NCBI GenBank assembly: GCA_965153355.1
Contig: OZ231126.1
Span: 31,930,001 to 31,994,000, forward strand
Source: Flaccisagitta enflata
Lineage: Eukaryota > Chaetognatha > Sagittoidea > Aphragmophora
Length of the DNA stretch: 64,000 nt
Direction of reading: 5' to 3'
How positions within the stretch are numbered: position 1 is the first letter of the stretch; each line of letters begins with the position of its first letter. Under the pieces are notes generated by a model that saw nothing but the letters and a program-made list of their open reading frames with translations, did no database searches and had not been told where the DNA came from. The position numbers were made by a program, and so were the translations under genes. Of the stretch, positions 58,254 to 64,000 are shown in pieces.

Positions 58254-59701
58254 TTTGAACGAGAGGCCTCCACTTGCAGAAAGATAACTGTAGCAGCCCC
58301 CCTAGAGCCCATTATGTTGAAGCTAGGGGTATGATTGAGGTATCATTTGTTGAAAGCTTATGAGAATACAAATGACGCCATCGGAGGGTTTTTTGAATTT
58401 TGTTCCCTAGCTCAAGTTATAGCTCTTCAAAGTACTAAATTTAGCTTTTCTTAAATAACCCCAAAAAAGTCAATTTTTACACCTTTTAAGGGCTGTAGTT
58501 TTAGTAAGGGCTCAAAACTAAAAAAAAACCGCTCTGACGGCGCCATTTGTATTCTGTTAAGCTATCAAATGATACCTCAATCCAGGGTGGCAGAAAATTC
58601 TATAGGTCCGAGGCACGCTTTTTTCCCAACGCTATAAGTCCGACTTTCGGTGTTCCCCTTGTAATATCACATACCATCAGATTTATCATGTTTTTTTGCC
58701 TTCTTACCCATGAGCAAAGCTAAACAAAGACGTCTAGTAGATAAGCAAGGACAATTTGAAAAATGGATTTTCAATTTCAACAAAAAATACAGTTGACTTC
58801 TGTAGAAATGACTGACATTGCCTTTTGGTTCAATTCAATGTCCTACTTCTTAAATACAATGTGATTCAATAAAATAGGGAAAAGAATTTAAACTTCGAAA
58901 ATGAAATTGATTGAAAAAAAATTCAGACTCAAATTGATACAGATTCTATTCAAAAGCAAGATCAGATGTCTAGGCCTAAGAAATGATCTCAAACTCATAG
59001 GTTAGATTGAGAAAGTTTGTTTTTCTGAATGTGTTTTATGGAAAACTTGGGGTGGTGCGCTTAATAAGTAGTCAGCGGGGGTTCTCAAGGCCCTCTCCCA
59101 TTTATTTCAGTTTGGGTATGGTGAAGGATATTGTTCCACTTGTCATACAACTCCCCTAATTTTCAAGAACAAGGCCAGTTATGGCCAATAAGTGCACGCG
59201 CCTCGCTTGATTAAGAATTTGGAAATGAACATTTTTGATGAATGAATGAATGTATGAAAATGAATGTGGTACAGCATGAGAGGTGATAGGAATGAAGAAA
59301 ACGTCAGGATCAGCCGTTTTGCACATTTCAAATGTTTGCGTTACCGACCAACCTACCAATCCACCAACCGATGGACATGACCTCTTATAGAAGTGCGAGG
59401 ACGCACCTAAAAATATTCTGTAAGCAAAAACAGGGATTAGAAATGATCATTCCCAATATGAAATTAACTTAAATTTTGCTGATAATTGCTAATTTGACAA
59501 TTTGTGGCCCCAAGTGTTGGCAAGTGAATTTAACTTGTGATGTAAACAAGGCCAAGTAGGCCAAGTAGGCAAAGTAGGTGCGCCGTGTGGTTCATCAAAC
59601 ATTTGCGTTACTGACTAATAATCGACCAATCAATCAACCGACTAACCAATGGACACGGCTCCAGCTTTAGCGCACTTAAAAACATCGTTTTTACTCTTCA
59701 G

Positions 59702-59761
<60 letters not shown>

Positions 59762-60385
59762 CTCTCTCTTTCTCTCTTTTTCCCTCTTTTTTTTTTTCTT
59801 CTCCCTCTTTTTTTCTCTCCCTCGAATCTATAAGTCCGACTTTTGATCTATTGGTCCGAGGCACGACGTGCCCCGCGTGCCCCCGTTTCTGCCACCCTGC
59901 CTCAATCAAACTTGTAGCTTTAGTATACTACTACGCGAATAAAAAGAAAGCCGCACCCTTTTGTAGCTGAGTGGAAAAGACACAAAAATTAAATTTAAAA
60001 GTTTTTTTGTTCAACTGATTTTAAAGATTTTTGAATTTTTTTTCATTCTAGACCAACCCTAGGTCTGTATCTCAAACCGTTTAGGAGATAGAGCTTGCCA
60101 AAGTGAACCTCTTTTTTACAAAAATCCTTTTTTTTTCAATAGGATTGCAAAACTGATAATGGCAATGTTTTCACTCTTTTTTATGCCATTTCTAAACGAA
60201 TAAAGCTAGAAATACCAGATTGGAGCCAAATGAAAGATCTCTTTGAGATCTTCAAAATGGTCTAAGATTTTATTTAACTATTTTGAAATTTGATATGATA
60301 AATTGTCATATAAAAGTGCGGCTTTTTTTTCGCGTAGTAGGCTAAAGGGGGGCTGCTACAGTTTTCATGGGGGCCTCGCGTTCAA
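58254..60385. mobile_element. Inverted-repeat element with CTGTAGCAGCCCCCC ends
   Basis: The outer ends share TTGAACGNGAGGCC, then AACTGTAGCAGCCCCCCT (58286 and, inverted, ending 60363). Inside is a nested inverted pair (58330-58595) with GAGGTATCATTTGTTGAAAG-like arms. A split repeat with GGTCCGAGGCACG occurs at 58605 and 59850. The interior also holds a GCACCTAAAA hairpin terminus (59330-59415) and a (CTTT)n microsatellite (59702-59765). No transposase is visible. Limits are approximate because the ends are diverged. Confidence 0.6.
59702..59765. repeat. (CTTT)n microsatellite
   Basis: About 15 copies of CTTT followed by a CT/T-rich tract to about 59822. Confidence 0.9.
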
Positions 60386-61093
60386 TTACGCTCTGATCTG
60401 AAGAATATCCATGATTTTCGGTCTAAAAAAATTGCACTGTTACAATTACACCATGCCCGTCGCTGTCAGGCTCGCGGTTCCACACAACAAACTAAGGGTA
60501 TGCTGAGGGTTGATTCTAGTCGGGATTCAGCAGTAGAAAGGAGACAACGAGAGGGAAATAACGGCGCCAGTTTTGCTATCAAGCTATCTTAGTCGTACAA
60601 AATCCATACACATGTTCTTACACAATTCCTCGATTTGACGAAAAGATAATGCACAGAAAATTTGGACTGCGATCCATATTCATGGGGTATAATAAAAAAC
60701 AAAGACTTTCCGAAAGAAAACATTCATCGGTTGCATTCGTATTCTACAACCAGCAGAAAAAATTGAATCAATTTTTTTTTGCCTTTCTGGCAGACGCGGA
60801 AAAAAAGATGATTGACCTTTAAATTTGTAAGATTGGAAAAGTAACACAGAATATCAATTACCCTCGATCACCCGGTTGGTAGACGAAAAAATATATATAG
60901 TGTATTCGTATGTAGACGAGCTATCAGCTATAGTACTAGCGTATCACTAGGTAGAAGTATACAAAGCAAATTCCAGGGATGCGCAGGCGAAAGAAATCAA
61001 AAATCCGCATTTCATCTGTGCGGATTAATGCACACAGTAGCAAGTTAGTTTGCCGTCTTGTTATTGAAAGCGGTTCGCCGTTGCCACGGTTGA

Positions 61094-62705
61094 TCAGCGC
61101 CATTGTGGTTGTTGTGGATATGCGCCATATCCGGGAGCGGGGGGATAACCTGGAAAATGATGGAACAACAATTGAGTCAATTATACCGTAACTGTTGCCA
61201 TAAACGTCCGTCGGTGGGACACACTAAGCATTTTTTATGGTTCACGAGCTGTCTCTGGCATCACAGCCCCTGCCCATTAATTGCCAGCCCAAACAAGACA
61301 AGATTTGCCGTGTATACGGCCTCATCAAAAATCATTATGCCGATAACAAGATCGTGTTACCCCACCAGAATTCAAGTCGGGTCATTGGGTAGATGCGTTC
61401 GTGGATCTTCACAAGTCTTAAGTTGACCTGTCAGTCTCATCCTCATCAGTTTTGGCTCTCAACAAAATATCGACAAGGTCTTTTCCAACCAGTTCATAGC
61501 CTTGCGCCATCAGCCCAACTTTGGTTCAGCTGTGGACAATTCCAATCACCCCAAATCTTGTTTTCATTTCTTTGCCCATCAAATTTCTTACCTTGCCCAT
61601 ACGGTTGTTGTGGATATTGTGGTTGTTGAGGATAAGGCTGGGCGTATGGGTTGTATCCTGCTGGTTGAGGCGGCTGCGCTCCATAACCGTACGGGGGATT
61701 ACCATATGGAGCGTAGGGCATCGGTTGCTGGGGATACGCCGCTTGCGGGTAGGGAGCGTAGCCTGGGACAGTTGGAGGCGCCGCGTAAGGAGCCTGTGGT
61801 GCAGCGCCGGGTGCGGATGGCGCAGCCGCCGCGGCCGGCGCGGCAGGTGGCGCCCCCGGAGCGGAAGCGGGTGGAGCTGCGGCAGTGGCTGGAAGAAGAA
61901 AAGGGGTCATGATCGTGTGACCATGAAAATATGAATTGGAGATTATGCCGACTCGAAAAATCGAACGACAAGACCAAAATAATACTATGAAATGAAAAGC
62001 GAAATGCAAATCTGAAGTCTATTCTAACGCTAATTAACATGTACTTGTTACTTCTCAAAAGTTGAAATGGAAAGCAAAAAGCAAAATCAGTCCTCGGTTG
62101 TGACCCTACACACTCAGAAACAGTGGGTGATAGTAAGTCAGTATTTTAAGGTCCCGAAATCCCGTTACTCAGTGCAGAAAAAAGGAAAATGGTGATGATT
62201 TAACAGCAAACTAAAAGTCGCCAATTTTTCCGTCACGCGCGATGAAGAATTTCCAATTTAATAAGCTGTTGCGGAGCCAATTCACAGCAAGCTCGCAGAG
62301 AAGAATATGGGAGATAGAAGCTTGTCCTTACCCGGAGTGGAAACCCCGCTAGGGGGAGGGGCCGTCGTGACGCTGGGGGGTGGAGGGCGAGCAGGTGGGG
62401 TTGCTTGAGCCGGGGGATTTTGGTCCCCTTTGAGACCAGACGGAAAAAGAAAATACAGATGATCCAGCTGCACCGTAGTCTTAATACAGGTCTTAATAGA
62501 GCTCCGGCAACATATAAGACAGGAAAGAATTATGGACAGCTAAGGGATCTTTATTCTACCCTCATACAGATGTCTTAGATTTTAATTCACCTTGATAAGC
62601 AGGAGGTCTTGGAGGAGCCGCGGCTGGTTGTCTCGCGATATTGGCGTTTAAATCCTTCAACAGTTCCTCTTTCTCTGTCCGACGAGCGAAACAGAAATCT
62701 GTGAC
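61094..62705 (-). CDS. PDCD6IP: ALIX/PDCD6IP, C-terminal exons (gene continues beyond window)
   Basis: ALIX is a Bro1-domain adaptor that links cargo to ESCRT-III in endosomal sorting, exosome formation, abscission and membrane repair. Four exons join in phase: 62591-62705, 62332-62427, 61592-61888 and 61094-61149 (stop TGA at 61094-61096). The first encodes the end of the V domain, VTDFCFARRTEKEELLKDLN, a very conserved ALIX sequence. The rest is the proline-rich tail. It holds TPPARPPPPS (endophilin-type SH3 site), a PSAP motif in AAPSAPGAA (TSG101 binding), and Tyr/Pro/Gln-rich repeats PYPQQPQYPQQPYGQ with YPPAPGYGAYPQQP at the end (ALG-2-type). Site order agrees with vertebrate ALIX. The Bro1 domain and most of the V domain must lie past 64000, upstream on this strand; 62706-64000 is intron. 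Confidence 0.93.
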
Positions 62706-62819
62706 CTGGAGCGAAAGACAAGTGTAAATTGGATGTTTTTTTTTTAAACGGGTATTCTAGGTACAGAATGTAAAATGTATTATCAGGAAAAAAGTCGGAG
62801 TCAGTCTTATTGACATATT

Positions 62820-63490
62820 TGAGAGAAACATGGTTTTCATTTTCTTTTTAGGAAATTGAGAATCTCATCCAGCTGATTGGGGCTTCCGATTAAATTTAGA
62901 GGGTAAGTAAATTGGATAATTCTCTTTTTCATTTGGCGCCAAGCAAAATTCTCTATGAAAAATGTTTTTCGAGTTATGATTTTTTAAAGATTTATTTACG
63001 AAATATCAAAATTGAATTTTTGTAGATTTATAAGGATTTTAAGCAGAATAGATTTATAAGGATTTTAAGCAGAATAAATAAAAGAGTGTATTTATGTTTG
63101 TTTGAGCATGCAAATACAGGAAAACATGTTTATGGGCACAGCTGCTCATTTGTGTGAGTGTTTTTTTAGCATTCTAGCTTCTTAAGCTCAGTTTTTTTTC
63201 AGATTTCAAATGCAATAAGTGAATATATATTTCGATATATGTTTAAGCAAGCAGATACAAAAAAAGCATGTCAGCGAGCCTAGCTGCTCATCTGTGAGGA
63301 TGTTTTTAAGTATTCTTGCTCGCTTAGCTCATTTAGCTCAGGATATTTTTCTATTTTAATGGGATAAACAAATAGATATTTTAATGTGAGCATATTGCAA
63401 GCACAGCTGACTGAGTGATTTTGAGCATTTTAGCTACACTAGCTCATTTGGCTCAGTCCTATCCTCCCAGATTTTCAGTGCAATTAATAC
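62820..63490. repeat. Dispersed repeat shared with troponin I intron 1 (reverse orientation)
   Basis: Contains TTTGGCGCCAAGCAAAATTC, TTTGAGCATGCAAATACAGG, GGCACAGCTGCTCATTTGTG and CTTAGCTCATTTAGCTCAG, the complements of phrases at 43240-45260. It lies in an ALIX intron. Confidence 0.75.
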
Positions 63491-63520
63491 ATACAATTGC
63501 TCTGGATTTGATCTAACAAA

Positions 63521-63962
63521 TACAGACAAAAGTGAAATACAAGAAGTTAACCCCCCAAAAACTGTAGCATCCCGACCTACAGCCTCAACCGCTGAATAAA
63601 AAAGGCATATAAAGTAGGGAATGGTAATTTATTCTAGATTTTTTGTAATGAAGTAATGTTGTCCAACTCCATATCAATACAATTAGCCTCATCAGAGCGA
63701 TTCTGGACTTTCATTCCAGCTTAAAAACTAGCTAAAAATAGCATTTTTTGAATTATACTAGATATGCAATTTTTCACAAGTTTTTTTAGTAATATCTCCA
63801 GAATAAGGATGAAATTCTAAAATCGCTCTGATGAGGCTAATTGTATTCATATAAGCTGCCATTCTCTATCTTATATGTCTTTCTTTACTCAGTGGTTGAA
63901 GCTGTAGGAGGGGCTGCTACAGTTTTTGGGGGTTAACTTCTTGTATTTCACTTTCGTCTGTA
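63521..63962. mobile_element. 442-bp fold-back element
   Basis: The ends are TACAGACAAAAGTGAAATAC and the complement of TACAGACGAAAGTGAAATAC. The arms continue through GAAGTTAACCCCC, AAAAACTGTAGCA and AGCCTCATCAGAGCGAT. The CTGTAGCAGCCCC-like phrase links it to the element at 58254-60385. It is non-coding. Confidence 0.82.
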
Positions 63963-64000
63963 AAAAGATTTGCATTAACTGAAGTTTGGTTACAAAAGTT

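Noticed and set aside
61502-61934. Plus-strand frames opposite the ALIX proline-rich exon.
   Set aside because: Antisense shadows of the Pro/Ala/Gln-coding repeats.

Overview
This window is nuclear DNA of an invertebrate bilaterian animal. Every recognisable gene is cut by GT-AG introns and each joins in frame across them. One gene is a troponin I, a striated-muscle protein, and the others are an F-box DNA helicase, an ALIX adaptor and a ZAR1-type zinc-finger protein. No prokaryotic gene order is present. The species cannot be named. The long Arg/Glu-rich N-terminus of the troponin I is reminiscent of molluscs, which is a weak hint only. Most of the window is repeats.

Layout. 1-6.5 kb: tetranucleotide and dinucleotide repeats, a perfect hairpin, and hairpin-capped repeat termini. 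6.5-15.4 kb: a DIRS-like tyrosine-recombinase retrotransposon on the minus strand, broken by a 3571-bp inverted-repeat DNA element with an 8-bp target duplication. 15.4-24 kb: low-complexity DNA, an orphan ABCB-type transporter exon (16.6-16.8 kb), two composite repeat elements and a 913-bp hAT-like element. 24.06-26.9 kb (minus): the 5' exons of an FBH1 F-box DNA helicase. 27.5-28.9 kb: two tandem arrays. 29.2-37.9 kb (minus): a complete five-exon gene for a 3CxxC zinc-finger protein (ZAR1-like, 633 residues), whose introns hold large repeat elements. 38-42.9 kb: repeats. 42.9-51.8 kb (plus): a complete seven-exon troponin I gene with a roughly 270-residue charged extension. 52.4-55.3 kb: minisatellites, one telomere-like. 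57.0-58.1 kb (minus): a two-exon unknown multi-pass membrane protein. 58.2-60.4 kb: an inverted-repeat element. 61.1-62.7 kb (minus): the last four exons of ALIX/PDCD6IP, whose 5' part lies beyond the window. 62.8-64 kb: repeats.

The genes do not form a functional cluster. They belong to unrelated processes: homologous-recombination control, maternal mRNA regulation, muscle contraction and ESCRT/endosomal sorting. The most unusual aspect is the repeat landscape. Several families of non-autonomous elements, unrelated in sequence, share one end plan: a T-run, a short near-perfect hairpin, a short linker and a GGAC/GTCC-type tetranucleotide run, with the ends often facing each other as inverted pairs. 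One copy has an empty-site allele inside this window, which fixes its boundaries.

Exon borders below were placed by hand from GT/AG sites and reading-frame phase. They were not checked against transcripts.
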